The notes under the pieces: generated by a model
The model's input: only the letters and a program-made list of their open reading frames with translations
Told to the model about the DNA's origin: nothing
Database searches by the model: none
DNA from: an uncultured Flavobacteriales bacterium
GTDB lineage: Bacteria > Bacteroidota > Bacteroidia > CAIKAF01
Assembly: GCA_903825395.1 (NCBI GenBank)
Contig: CAIKAF010000022.1
Location: forward strand, 1-40,835
Direction of reading: 5' to 3'
DNA: 40,835 nt
Shown here: in pieces, positions 24,970-33,480 of the stretch
How the letters are laid out: each line of letters opens with the position of its first letter
Position numbering within the stretch: position 1 is the first letter of the stretch
Position numbers and translations under genes: made by a program

Positions 24970-25989
24970 ATGGAAGAAAGCTGGGAGGGGGACGAGCAAG
25001 AAACGCTATATGAACACCAACGCTGGGTTGTGGACCCGGGTCAGGCCATTCTTCGTATTGACAAGTTTCTGAGCCACCGCATGGAAAACACCAGTCGAAA
25101 CCGCATACAAAAAGCGGCCGATGCTGGGTTTCTTCTTGTCAACCAAGTTCCTGTTAAAAGCAATTACAGAGTAAAGCCTGGCGATGTGGTATCGCTATCG
25201 TTTCCTACCCCTCCCTTTTCCGGGGAATTGCAAGCGGAAGATTTACCCTTAGACATTCTGTTTGAAGATGCGCATTTGATGGTCATCAATAAAGCGGCCG
25301 GAATGGTGGTGCATCCGGGGGTTGGGAACCACTCTGGAACGCTGGTAAATGCCTTGTTGCATCACTTTAAATCCTTGCCTGGAATGGAGGCGCACCGGCC
25401 TGGCCTGGTGCACCGATTGGACAAAGACACCAGTGGTGTTATGGTGATTGCAAAAACCGAAGAGGCCATGACCTTGTTGGCCAAGCAGTTTTTTGAACGG
25501 ACAAGCCGCCGAAGATATTTAGCCCTGATTTGGGGAATTCCGAAAGAGGAAAAAGGCAGCATTGTCGGACACATTGGCCGTGACCCAAAAAACCGACAGC
25601 AGTTTGCCGTTTTTCCGGATGGGCGAGATGGAAAACATGCCGTAACCCACTATGAACTTGTTGAATCAATGGGCTTTGTTTCTTTGGTTCATTGCCGGTT
25701 GGAAACGGGCCGCACGCATCAAATTCGAGTGCACATGAAGCACCTGGGCCATCCCCTTTTTAATGATCCCTTTTATGGAGGCAATGCGGTGTTGCGCGGA
25801 GAAAACAGTGGCAGTTATAAAAGCTTTGTTCAGAACTGCTTTCAATGCATACCCGGACAGGCTCTGCACGCTGAAATGCTTGGCTTTCAACACCCAGCAA
25901 CCGGAGAAATGATGGAATTCAGCTCAGAGCCTCCAGAGGGCATGCGTGAACTGTTGCAGCGGTGGAGGATGTTTGCTCAGCAACGGTAA
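24970..25989 (+). CDS. RluA/RluD-family pseudouridine synthase
   Basis: This 339-residue enzyme isomerises uridine to pseudouridine in 23S rRNA. The N-terminal S4 RNA-binding domain covers about residues 27-85 (ILRIDKFLSHRMENTSRNRIQ). The catalytic motif HRLDKDTSG places the essential Asp at residue 151, and GRTHQIRVHMKHLGHPLFNDPFYG completes the active site. Length and S4 domain resemble RluD (helix 69), but assignment among RluA-family members from sequence alone is not certain. It starts 6 bases after the T9SS gene, so it is probably translated from the same message. Confidence 0.92.
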   Translation: MEESWEGDEQETLYEHQRWVVDPGQAILRIDKFLSHRMENTSRNRIQKAADAGFLLVNQVPVKSNYRVKPGDVVSLSFPTPPFSGELQAEDLPLDILFEDAHLMVINKAAGMVVHPGVGNHSGTLVNALLHHFKSLPGMEAHRPGLVHRLDKDTSGVMVIAKTEEAMTLLAKQFFERTSRRRYLALIWGIPKEEKGSIVGHIGRDPKNRQQFAVFPDGRDGKHAVTHYELVESMGFVSLVHCRLETGRTHQIRVHMKHLGHPLFNDPFYGGNAVLRGENSGSYKSFVQNCFQCIPGQALHAEMLGFQHPATGEMMEFSSEPPEGMRELLQRWRMFAQQR

Positions 25990-26014
25990 AAAAAATCCCT
26001 CTAAAAAGAGGGAT
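25990..26014 (-). terminator. Terminator of tRNA-Val
   Basis: ATCCCTCT-AAAA-AGAGGGAT forms an 8-base-pair hairpin. On the minus strand it is followed by eight T residues, directly after the tRNA-Val 3' end. It may also serve the convergent plus-strand gene in a weaker way. Confidence 0.8.
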
Positions 26015-26020
26015 GTGGGG

Positions 26021-26095
26021 TGGGAGCAACAGGATTCGAACCTGTGACCCCCTGCTTGTAAGGCAGGTGCTCTGAACCAGCTGAGCTATGCTCCC
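26021..26095 (-). tRNA. tRNA-Val (anticodon TAC)
   Basis: The minus strand folds as a 75-base tRNA. The acceptor GGGAGCA pairs with TGCTCCC, and the D arm is GCTCAGCTGGTTCAGAGC. The anticodon stem CCTGC/GCAGG has loop CTTACAA exposing TAC. The T arm is ACAGG-TTCGAAT-CCTGT. CCA is not encoded. A strong promoter lies upstream and a terminator follows. Confidence 0.96.
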
Positions 26096-26108
26096 ATGAA
26101 CTGGGTTG

Positions 26109-26139
26109 CAAATGTACCACTAATTTTCAAATAAACAAA
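26109..26139 (-). promoter_or_regulatory. Promoter of tRNA-Val
   Basis: On the minus strand, TTTG (26136-26139) is followed after exactly 19 bases by TACATTTG (26109-26116), a full match to the Bacteroidota -33/-7 promoter. The tRNA begins 13 bases after the -7 element. Confidence 0.75.
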
Positions 26140-26214
26140 CCAAGCTACTGGAAAATGGAAGTTGGAGGCGAAGGAGGGCCGTTTGATTTTTTGAGGGCAG
26201 ACTTAGGCATTCCA

Positions 26215-29200
26215 TTAAAAAAAGGCGCGAACCTGAGCACTTCCCATATGAATGATTGGTCCAGCCGGTGATTTACGGCCTTGATAGCCAACGGTAAGTT
26301 GCAGGTATTCTCCCAGGCGCCGAGCGGCTTGAACAGACCAAGTTAGGTTATCGCCAACTTGAAGTCCTTCCAGCATCTCAAAACTTAAAGGGTCATTCCC
26401 CGGCTGAGCATAATCAAATTTCAAGTAATCTGCCCGCAGTTCGATGCTGCCATTTTTAAGCGCATTGTACTTGAAACTAATTCCCGGATGGTGCAATTCA
26501 GATGCGGGCCCCTCGGCTACTGCCTGCCCGCCCGAGATAAAGGGCAAACGCTCTTTTAACACATACCTGTAGTGCAAACCGACTCTCCAGCGCGTAGATT
26601 GTTGCCAGTATGCATCTGTACCAGCTTCCGATTGCCGCAGTTCAAATTCTCTTGAACGAAGCAGTTCAGCGCGGTTGCTTTTGATTAATCGTCCAACATG
26701 ACTTTCAACCGATAGGGATTTGCCGGGGCTGATTCTCAACTTAAGGCGGTGGCCCTCATCGCTGCGGTATTGACTTCCACCGGCAATCCATGACTTATTG
26801 CGTTGTTCCAAATACGCGTATTCCAATCCCAACCAGCCGCCAAAGCGGTTAAAATACACTGAATTCCTCCATTGATGGTTCAGGGTTAACAGCGAACTGT
26901 CGGTGATGGCCGGAGCTATGGGATTCAAAATCTCTATAAAATCAGCCTGCAGCATTTTCCGGTCGGTTTTATATACCGATTGAGCCGACCATTTTCCCAG
27001 CCATTGTTTCCATTTGGGCTGTCCCTTGCTGCTCCACTTTTGTGGGAAACGAGCATTAATTTGCCCTGTAGTTCGGTGGTACCAGGCCTGCACATATTCT
27101 GAAGACGGGAGCCATATTCGCACATACGTTTGCCCATCTGTTCCGACCACTGTGCCTTGTCTTAATTCGAATTCATCGCGGGATTGCAGACCATCTGCAT
27201 TGTAATCAACCCAAATGTGATCACCCATTCCATTTAGGCTGGGCAAAAAAACCTCTTCCCTACGGTTCTCTAACCCGGAACCGGTTTCCATAAACAGGTT
27301 CCATTGAACCGCTCCTTTCAGCCAGTTTTGCCGGCCTTCCATCCTTGCCAGCAAATTTTGAACGGGTTGTAGGTTAGAAAGCGTTTGGTTGAGAATATCC
27401 AATTGCCGATACGACAGCATAAGGCTCCAGCGGTTGCCCTTCATGCCATTCTGTGTCAGTGAGGCCGAACTGGTGTAGGCCATGGCCGCATCTTCCAGCT
27501 GATTGCTGCCCGGAAGGCGATCGAGTCTGGCTTGCTGCTCTATTGCCCATTGCCAACGCGTGGTATCAGCAGAGCCAATCCTTAGGCTGTATTCATGAAA
27601 GGCGTAGGAAGAGGGTAAGATTGCATTGGTTAACACTGCCCGTTGAGGATTGATTTCATCTTGGCCTCTTATTGAAATCCGACCCCAGGTTGGAGTCCAA
27701 TTTAGGTTCAGGGATTGCCGGAAAAAATCAGAGGTCCCTGTTGTTCGTTCTTTCACTTGAGCGAAAGAGCCCGACCACTGCGCTTGCCATTTGGGCAATC
27801 TGAAGCTGGCCGAGGACTTATGCCGTAAGGCGGAAAAGTCATGTCCTTTTATGTACGCATCCAAACCATATCCGGCCTGCCAAATCCTGCCATTCTGAAC
27901 GCTGAGTTCCACCGTAGGCAAATAGTCGTTTCCTTGAGGATTCAATTGCAATAGAGCATTGGGACTATTTCGGTTGACCAAATTCCAATCTCTAGAAAAC
28001 TCGACCGACCGAAACCGCACGAAGGGAGCAAAATCAGCGCTTACCTGTTCCATTTTCAGCTTAGGCCTCAACCAAATCGTATCTTTTTCTTTGCTGCGTA
28101 GGGGAATAGGCCTTTCCAGTTCTAAGGTAAAGGCATAGCCTTGATTGTCCTTGTCATTCAATGGGGAGAACCTGTTTTTATCCAACTGACTTAGGGCGCC
28201 CTCTCCCGACCATTTCCAGCCTTTGTTTCGCCCTGAAACTCCAAAAACCAGCATGTGCTGCCAGCGTGGAGGCACCAAATTTTCTGTCGGTGAATAGTTT
28301 CCTTGGGGTTGTCCATTAATTGGAGCTACCCAGGTGTAGGTGCGTCCATTGGAAGAAGAGGCAGCAGGCACATAATCTCCATTGCCTTGGCCCACGAACG
28401 AGAAGCGAAGCCGCCAAATGGCTGTATTTGGATTGGCAGACGCCTGAAAAATCGAATAATTCTGGCCGGCCACCAAGGTATCTAACTTTTGGTACCGTAT
28501 TTCTTGCGCACTAAACCCTACGGAATCCGCAGTTGATGAAACAGAAAGGCCTAGGCTGTCTCCGGCCAATGCCAGTTGCAATTTGTCCGCATCGCTCAAA
28601 CTTTGATTTACAGGTTGATTGCCATCGTCAAATTCGGTAAAAAACTGCAGTCGGGTTTGAACTGGTCCCCATTGAATATCTTGTCCGGCCTGCACCATCC
28701 AGCGCTGGTAGCGGCGGTCAGAGTACTCAAATTCAACCACCAGCCGCATATCCTTGGTTAAAATTCGTCGGGAAGTAAAGGTAATTTCAGCCGTAGAGTA
28801 ATCAATGACATAATCAAACTCTTGTCCGCGGGTCATTTTTTCACCGTTTATGTAAACGGATTCTGTACCTGAAAGCACTAAAATATAGGCTTCCCCGTCG
28901 TTCCCATTGAGTCGATATGGGCCTTGATTGCCTTCAATGGCCTGAAATTCTTGGCGTCTGAATTTCCCGCGCGCCACAGCAGCGGCGGCTTGCACTTTCA
29001 TTTGTCCGGAAGAACGTTTCATTCCTAGTAGCTTCAATGGTAGCTCTCCCTCTGCCATAATTCCTTGCCCCCTCTTTCGTAAGGATAAAAAAGACGTGTT
29101 TGGATTGGGCAAATTAAAATCCCCGGCGGTCAGCTGCTGCTTCCCTTTCGACAAGCGTACGAAAACCTGATCAAAATCTTGCAATTGCTGGGTATTCCCT

Positions 29201-29760
29201 TCGGGTTGAATCGGCAAATTTTCATCGGTAATGGATGCATCAATGCGAATTCCTTGGCCCAATTCGCCGTTCAATTGAAGATTAAACGCCGAAATTAACG
29301 AAGCGCTATTGGCATTTCCAAAAGCAACACCGCGGGTTAAACTGCCCCGCTTTTGCAGCTTTTCATCGGCCCCAAACACCTGATTCACCCCTGCCTCTAT
29401 TCGGTTTATTGGTGCCATAAAGCTGGGGAATCCGACACTATCGACACGACGTATATTCCAGGTTTTATCCCACAATGTATCGGCAACCGGAAAGGGGTAA
29501 ACCCGAAATAAAATGGTTATGGGCGCAGACAAGGCTTCTCGCCGGCACATCCCATGTCCATCGTCCTGAGGCACCCACATTTCCCTTTCCTGCTTTAACG
29601 AATCTGGAAATACAACGCTTGACATCGCCACATATCGAGCATCAGAAAAGCATCGGTCTCCGGGGTTTAAGTGAACCACCCGCAAATTGGATTGCCCAAA
29701 AAGCGATGCCGATATCAACCACAGACCCAAGATGCCTAAGAAGAATCGATAGATGGGCAT
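26215..29760 (-). CDS. Very large outer-membrane beta-barrel protein, unknown function
   Basis: This 1,181-residue protein has a signal peptide (MPIYRFFLGILGLWLISASL, cleaved after FGQ). A conserved segment follows, RGSLTRGVAFGNANSASLIS then NGELGQGIRIDASITDENLP, IQPEGNTQQLQDFDQVFVRL and AGDFNLPNP. From about residue 270 it is a long run of alternating strands with many Trp, Arg, Tyr and Gln residues, ending SAQVRAFF, a typical barrel terminus. The PEGNTQQLQDFD region recalls large Bacteroidota outer-membrane proteins such as SprA, but the protein is about half SprA's length and I assign no function. The frame extends to 29868, overlapping gcvP; the ATG at 29760 gives the signal peptide. It follows gcvP by 65 bases. 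Confidence 0.85.
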   Translation of the reverse strand: MPIYRFFLGILGLWLISASLFGQSNLRVVHLNPGDRCFSDARYVAMSSVVFPDSLKQEREMWVPQDDGHGMCRREALSAPITILFRVYPFPVADTLWDKTWNIRRVDSVGFPSFMAPINRIEAGVNQVFGADEKLQKRGSLTRGVAFGNANSASLISAFNLQLNGELGQGIRIDASITDENLPIQPEGNTQQLQDFDQVFVRLSKGKQQLTAGDFNLPNPNTSFLSLRKRGQGIMAEGELPLKLLGMKRSSGQMKVQAAAAVARGKFRRQEFQAIEGNQGPYRLNGNDGEAYILVLSGTESVYINGEKMTRGQEFDYVIDYSTAEITFTSRRILTKDMRLVVEFEYSDRRYQRWMVQAGQDIQWGPVQTRLQFFTEFDDGNQPVNQSLSDADKLQLALAGDSLGLSVSSTADSVGFSAQEIRYQKLDTLVAGQNYSIFQASANPNTAIWRLRFSFVGQGNGDYVPAASSSNGRTYTWVAPINGQPQGNYSPTENLVPPRWQHMLVFGVSGRNKGWKWSGEGALSQLDKNRFSPLNDKDNQGYAFTLELERPIPLRSKEKDTIWLRPKLKMEQVSADFAPFVRFRSVEFSRDWNLVNRNSPNALLQLNPQGNDYLPTVELSVQNGRIWQAGYGLDAYIKGHDFSALRHKSSASFRLPKWQAQWSGSFAQVKERTTGTSDFFRQSLNLNWTPTWGRISIRGQDEINPQRAVLTNAILPSSYAFHEYSLRIGSADTTRWQWAIEQQARLDRLPGSNQLEDAAMAYTSSASLTQNGMKGNRWSLMLSYRQLDILNQTLSNLQPVQNLLARMEGRQNWLKGAVQWNLFMETGSGLENRREEVFLPSLNGMGDHIWVDYNADGLQSRDEFELRQGTVVGTDGQTYVRIWLPSSEYVQAWYHRTTGQINARFPQKWSSKGQPKWKQWLGKWSAQSVYKTDRKMLQADFIEILNPIAPAITDSSLLTLNHQWRNSVYFNRFGGWLGLEYAYLEQRNKSWIAGGSQYRSDEGHRLKLRISPGKSLSVESHVGRLIKSNRAELLRSREFELRQSEAGTDAYWQQSTRWRVGLHYRYVLKERLPFISGGQAVAEGPASELHHPGISFKYNALKNGSIELRADYLKFDYAQPGNDPLSFEMLEGLQVGDNLTWSVQAARRLGEYLQLTVGYQGRKSPAGPIIHMGSAQVRAFF

Positions 29761-29825
29761 ACCCCAAAGATAGAAGGGGCGATAGATTTTTCGCTGCAAC
29801 AGGTCGGACGAAATGTATTTCGTTC

Positions 29826-32702
29826 CTATTCCGCCTCCATATAGGCCTCCATTGGCAAACAAGCGCAAACCAGATTCCGGTCACCATGCGCATCATCTAC
29901 CCGACTTACCGGAGGCCAAAACTTATTCTCCTCTACAAAACGCAATGGGAATACGGCCTTTCTACGGCTATACGGACGAGTCCATTCGTCAATGGTAGCT
30001 ACCGATGAGGTGTGAGGAGCGTGCTTTAATACATTGTCTTGTGGGTCTGCAAGGCCCATTTCAACCTCCTTGATTTCTTGACGAATCTGGATTAGAGCAT
30101 CGCAGAACCGCTGCATTTCTTCCATGCTTTCGCTTTCTGTAGGCTCAATCATTAAGGTGCCGGCCACGGGAAAACTAACGGTAGGAGCATGAAACCCATA
30201 ATCCATTAACCGCTTAGCGATATCCACCACTTCGATTCCTACCTTTTTAAATCCGCGGCAATCCAAAATAAATTCATGGGCAACCCGACCATTTTCAGCG
30301 CTGTATAAAACAGGATAGTGTGCGGAAAGCATGGCCTTCATGTAATTGGCATTTAAAATGGCAATTTGAGTGGAACGGGTAAGGCCTTCAGCACCCAACA
30401 TTCGAATGTAACCATAGGAAATTAACAGAATGAGCGCGCTTCCCCAGGGGGCAGCAGAAACAGCGGGAATGGCCTGATTCCCGCCCACACGACGCTCATT
30501 GTGCCCGGGCAAAAAAGGAGCCAAATGCGCTTTTACCCCAATGGGGCCCATACCTGGGCCACCGCCTCCATGTGGAATGGCGAAGGTCTTGTGCAAGTTC
30601 AAGTGGCAAACATCTGCTCCGATGTTGGCAGGCGATGTCAATCCTACTTGAGCATTCATATTGGCTCCATCCATATACACCTGACCTCCGTGTTGATGTA
30701 TTATTTTGGTTATTTCAATGACCCCCTCTTCAAATACCCCATGGGTGGATGGATAGGTAATCATTAAGCAGGCCAATTCATGACTGTGTTTTTCGGCTTT
30801 CGCACGAAGATCCGTCATATCGATATTCCCTTTTTCATCGCAGGCTACAACCACTACACTCATACCTGCCATAACTGCAGAGGCCGGATTTGTGCCGTGT
30901 GCCGATGAAGGAATCAAGGCTATGTTGCGCTGATGGTCTCCCCGGCTCAAATGATAGGCACGGATTACCATTAAACCTGCATATTCACCTTGGGCTCCGC
31001 TGTTCGGTTGTAAAGAAACTTCGTCGAATCCGGTAATTTCTGCCAAGTCCGTCGCCAATTTATCAATCATCGTTTGATACCCTTGGGTTTGCTCTGCTGG
31101 TGCAAAAGGATGTATGCATTGGAATTCCGGCCAACTTAAAGGCATCAGCTCGGACGCCGCATTCAACTTCATGGTGCAAGAGCCCAAAGCAATCATGCTG
31201 AAATTTAGAGCAATGTCTTTCCGTTCCAGCGACTTGATGTACCGCATCAACTCAGTTTCAGAGCGATGCTGTTTAAATACAGGATGCGTCAAAAAATCAG
31301 AGCGCCGACGCAAATCCTCAGGAATCGAAAGTTGCACTGATTCGAGCGACCGTTGGGTGAATACCGGGGCGGCCTGTTCGGCCACCTCAGAAAACACATG
31401 AACTAGGGCATTCAAATCTTCAATACTGCTCGTCTCGTCAACAGAAATCGTTAGGTATCCGTTATCGTGCTGATAGATATTGATGGCCTGTTCGCGGCAG
31501 CGCTGAACAACGGCTTCTGTGCGGGTATCGGCCACCACTGCGAGCGTATCGAACCGAGGTCCGCCCAGTACAGAATAACCCAAACCTTGAATGGCATTGG
31601 CCAGCAATTCAGCCTTGGCTGCCGTTTCTTTAGCAATCGCTGTTAACCCTTCGGCGCCATGGTACACCGCATACATTCCGGCCATGATGGCCAAAAGGGC
31701 CTGAGCGGTACAAATATTTGAGGTAGCCTTATCGCGGCGAATGTGCTGTTCCCGGGTTTGTAAGGCCATTCTCAATGCCGGTTTTCCCTGAGCATCAACA
31801 GTAACCCCAATAATTCGGCCTGGAATTTGACGGGAATATTCTTTTCTGCAAGCAAAAAATGCGGCATGTGGACCACCAAATCCCATGGGAACACCAAACC
31901 GCTGAGAATTACCAACCACCACATCAGCACCCCACTCTCCCGGAGGTGTAAGTAAGGTCAAGGCCAATAGATCGGTAGTAACCACCACCTTAACGGATGA
32001 CTCAGCACAGGCCTTTGTCAATTCAGAATAACGGCCTATGCTGCCCCAGGTATCTGGATAGCACAACAGGGCGCCAAAATATTCCGGACTTGGCTTGAAA
32101 TCAGATGCAGCACCAAGGACCAGCTCTATGCCCAGCGGTTGACTCCGCGTCACCAATACATCATAGGTTTGAGCGTAAATTGTATCGCTCACAAAAAATT
32201 TCATGGCTCCGGCCTTAACCTGTTCGCGTGTCCTTAAGCCCAGGACCATGGCCATGGCCTCGGCCGCAGCCGTCGCCTCATCCAACAAAGAGGCATTGGC
32301 CAAATCCATGCCGGTCAAATCCATAACCATGGTTTGATAATTCAATATCGCCTGCATCCGACCTTGAGCAATTTCAGCTTGATAGGGGGTGTAGGCAGTA
32401 TACCATCCTGGATTCTCAAAAATATTGCGGAGAATGGGCGAGGGGGTGAAGGTGTTGTAGTAACCCTGACCTAAAAAATTGCGGGCCACCACATTTTGAG
32501 CCGCCAATTGGCGGGCATGGGCTAAATATTCGGCTTCCGTTAAAGGCGCATCCAATTCCAATGGCCGTTTAAGGCGGATGGCCTCAGGCACCACTTCCGC
32601 AACAAGTCCATTTAAATCAGCGGCTTGAACTGCGTTTAACATGCTTTTAATTTCGCCCGAATCTGGGCCTAAATGACGGTCAACAAATGTGGCGTGAGGC
32701 AT
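29826..32702 (-). CDS. gcvP: Glycine dehydrogenase (decarboxylating), P protein
   Basis: This 958-residue PLP enzyme decarboxylates glycine and passes the aminomethyl group to lipoyl-GcvH, encoded at 6890-7267. It is the single-chain form, with an N-terminal half resembling the GcvPA subunit (FLGQGYYNTFTPSPILRNI, NASLLDEATAAAEAM) and a C-terminal half carrying PLP-binding Lys705 in NLHKTFAIPHGGGGPG. The N-terminus FVDRHLGPDSGEIKSML is canonical. No glycine riboswitch is visible in the short upstream region, which contains a -7 element at 32732-32739. Confidence 0.96.
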   Translation of the reverse strand: MPHATFVDRHLGPDSGEIKSMLNAVQAADLNGLVAEVVPEAIRLKRPLELDAPLTEAEYLAHARQLAAQNVVARNFLGQGYYNTFTPSPILRNIFENPGWYTAYTPYQAEIAQGRMQAILNYQTMVMDLTGMDLANASLLDEATAAAEAMAMVLGLRTREQVKAGAMKFFVSDTIYAQTYDVLVTRSQPLGIELVLGAASDFKPSPEYFGALLCYPDTWGSIGRYSELTKACAESSVKVVVTTDLLALTLLTPPGEWGADVVVGNSQRFGVPMGFGGPHAAFFACRKEYSRQIPGRIIGVTVDAQGKPALRMALQTREQHIRRDKATSNICTAQALLAIMAGMYAVYHGAEGLTAIAKETAAKAELLANAIQGLGYSVLGGPRFDTLAVVADTRTEAVVQRCREQAINIYQHDNGYLTISVDETSSIEDLNALVHVFSEVAEQAAPVFTQRSLESVQLSIPEDLRRRSDFLTHPVFKQHRSETELMRYIKSLERKDIALNFSMIALGSCTMKLNAASELMPLSWPEFQCIHPFAPAEQTQGYQTMIDKLATDLAEITGFDEVSLQPNSGAQGEYAGLMVIRAYHLSRGDHQRNIALIPSSAHGTNPASAVMAGMSVVVVACDEKGNIDMTDLRAKAEKHSHELACLMITYPSTHGVFEEGVIEITKIIHQHGGQVYMDGANMNAQVGLTSPANIGADVCHLNLHKTFAIPHGGGGPGMGPIGVKAHLAPFLPGHNERRVGGNQAIPAVSAAPWGSALILLISYGYIRMLGAEGLTRSTQIAILNANYMKAMLSAHYPVLYSAENGRVAHEFILDCRGFKKVGIEVVDIAKRLMDYGFHAPTVSFPVAGTLMIEPTESESMEEMQRFCDALIQIRQEIKEVEMGLADPQDNVLKHAPHTSSVATIDEWTRPYSRRKAVFPLRFVEENKFWPPVSRVDDAHGDRNLVCACLPMEAYMEAE

Positions 32703-32731
32703 AGGATTGACAATGGGTTTTTAAGTCAACG

Positions 32732-32739
32732 CAAAATTA
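32732..32739 (-). promoter_or_regulatory. -7 element of the gcvP promoter
   Basis: TAATTTTG on the minus strand matches TAnnTTTG exactly and lies 29 bases upstream of the gcvP ATG. A TTTG at 19 bases is not seen. Confidence 0.45.
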
Positions 32740-32796
32740 AACATATTTGTTGGTGGAAAGCGCTGTTCTGTGCCTTGCATCAAACCTTTTTACACC

Positions 32797-33480
32797 ATGC
32801 GAAAAATCTGTATTCTTTTTGTTTCAATTGCTTGTTTGTCAACCACTTTATTGCATGGACAAGGTGTTATTCTCCGTATGAATGGCCGAGAAATCAAGGC
32901 CGATTTTATTGAATTTAAGCCCAGTGCTGGCGTCATTTACTACCAAAAGACAGCCGGCAAAGGTAAAATCAAGGCCATTCCCGCCTCTTCCACTTTTTCT
33001 TTTTCTGATGCCCAAGGCGAGCATGTAATATACCGTCAAGATACAACCCTCCAAAATTTTGAATTGTCTGAAGCCGAAGCCCGAGCTTTTGTATTTGGTC
33101 GCCGTTCCGCTCGACGCCATTATGAATCGGTCTATTCCTACATAGGTGGTGGCTTGTTCGGCTCTGCATCTCTGGCCTTAAATTACTTTTGGGCACCCGG
33201 TCCCGCCTTGCTTTTTATGGTCGGCCAAGCGTATATGCCGCCCGGAGCCGAAAAAGTGCTGGAATATGGCCCCGGAACTATGTTTGGCCCCGTTCCTTCT
33301 GATTCTTTGCCCCCCGGAATTCAATCCATCGGAACAGAAGACATGCCCTTCGTTCAAGATCCCCTATTTCAAGAAGGATACCGCCTTCAAGCAGGCAAAC
33401 GCAAATTAAGAAACGCATTAATCACGGCTCTTCCTTCGCTCGCCGCAGGCATGGTAGTCCGATATTATTTTATTCAATGA
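32797..33480 (+). CDS. Exported protein of unknown function upstream of kynU
   Basis: This is a 227-residue protein from the ATG at 32797, with signal peptide MRKICILFVSIACLSTTLL cleaved near HGQ. The first part (VILRMNGREIKADFIEFKPS, GVIYYQKTAGKGKIKAIPAS) looks like a small beta-rich domain. The middle has a charged segment, FGRRSARRHYESVYSYIGGG, followed by a hydrophobic stretch, and the C-terminus has a second hydrophobic stretch, NALITALPSLAAGMVVRYYF. I do not recognise a family. An in-frame ATG at 32770 would put nine extra residues before the signal. Its stop overlaps the kynU start by four bases (ATGA), which implies translational coupling. Confidence 0.75.
   Translation: MRKICILFVSIACLSTTLLHGQGVILRMNGREIKADFIEFKPSAGVIYYQKTAGKGKIKAIPASSTFSFSDAQGEHVIYRQDTTLQNFELSEAEARAFVFGRRSARRHYESVYSYIGGGLFGSASLALNYFWAPGPALLFMVGQAYMPPGAEKVLEYGPGTMFGPVPSDSLPPGIQSIGTEDMPFVQDPLFQEGYRLQAGKRKLRNALITALPSLAAGMVVRYYFIQ

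Noticed and set aside
29761-29868. N-terminal extension of the large outer-membrane protein
   Set aside because: It overlaps the gcvP C-terminus and precedes a good signal peptide at 29760.
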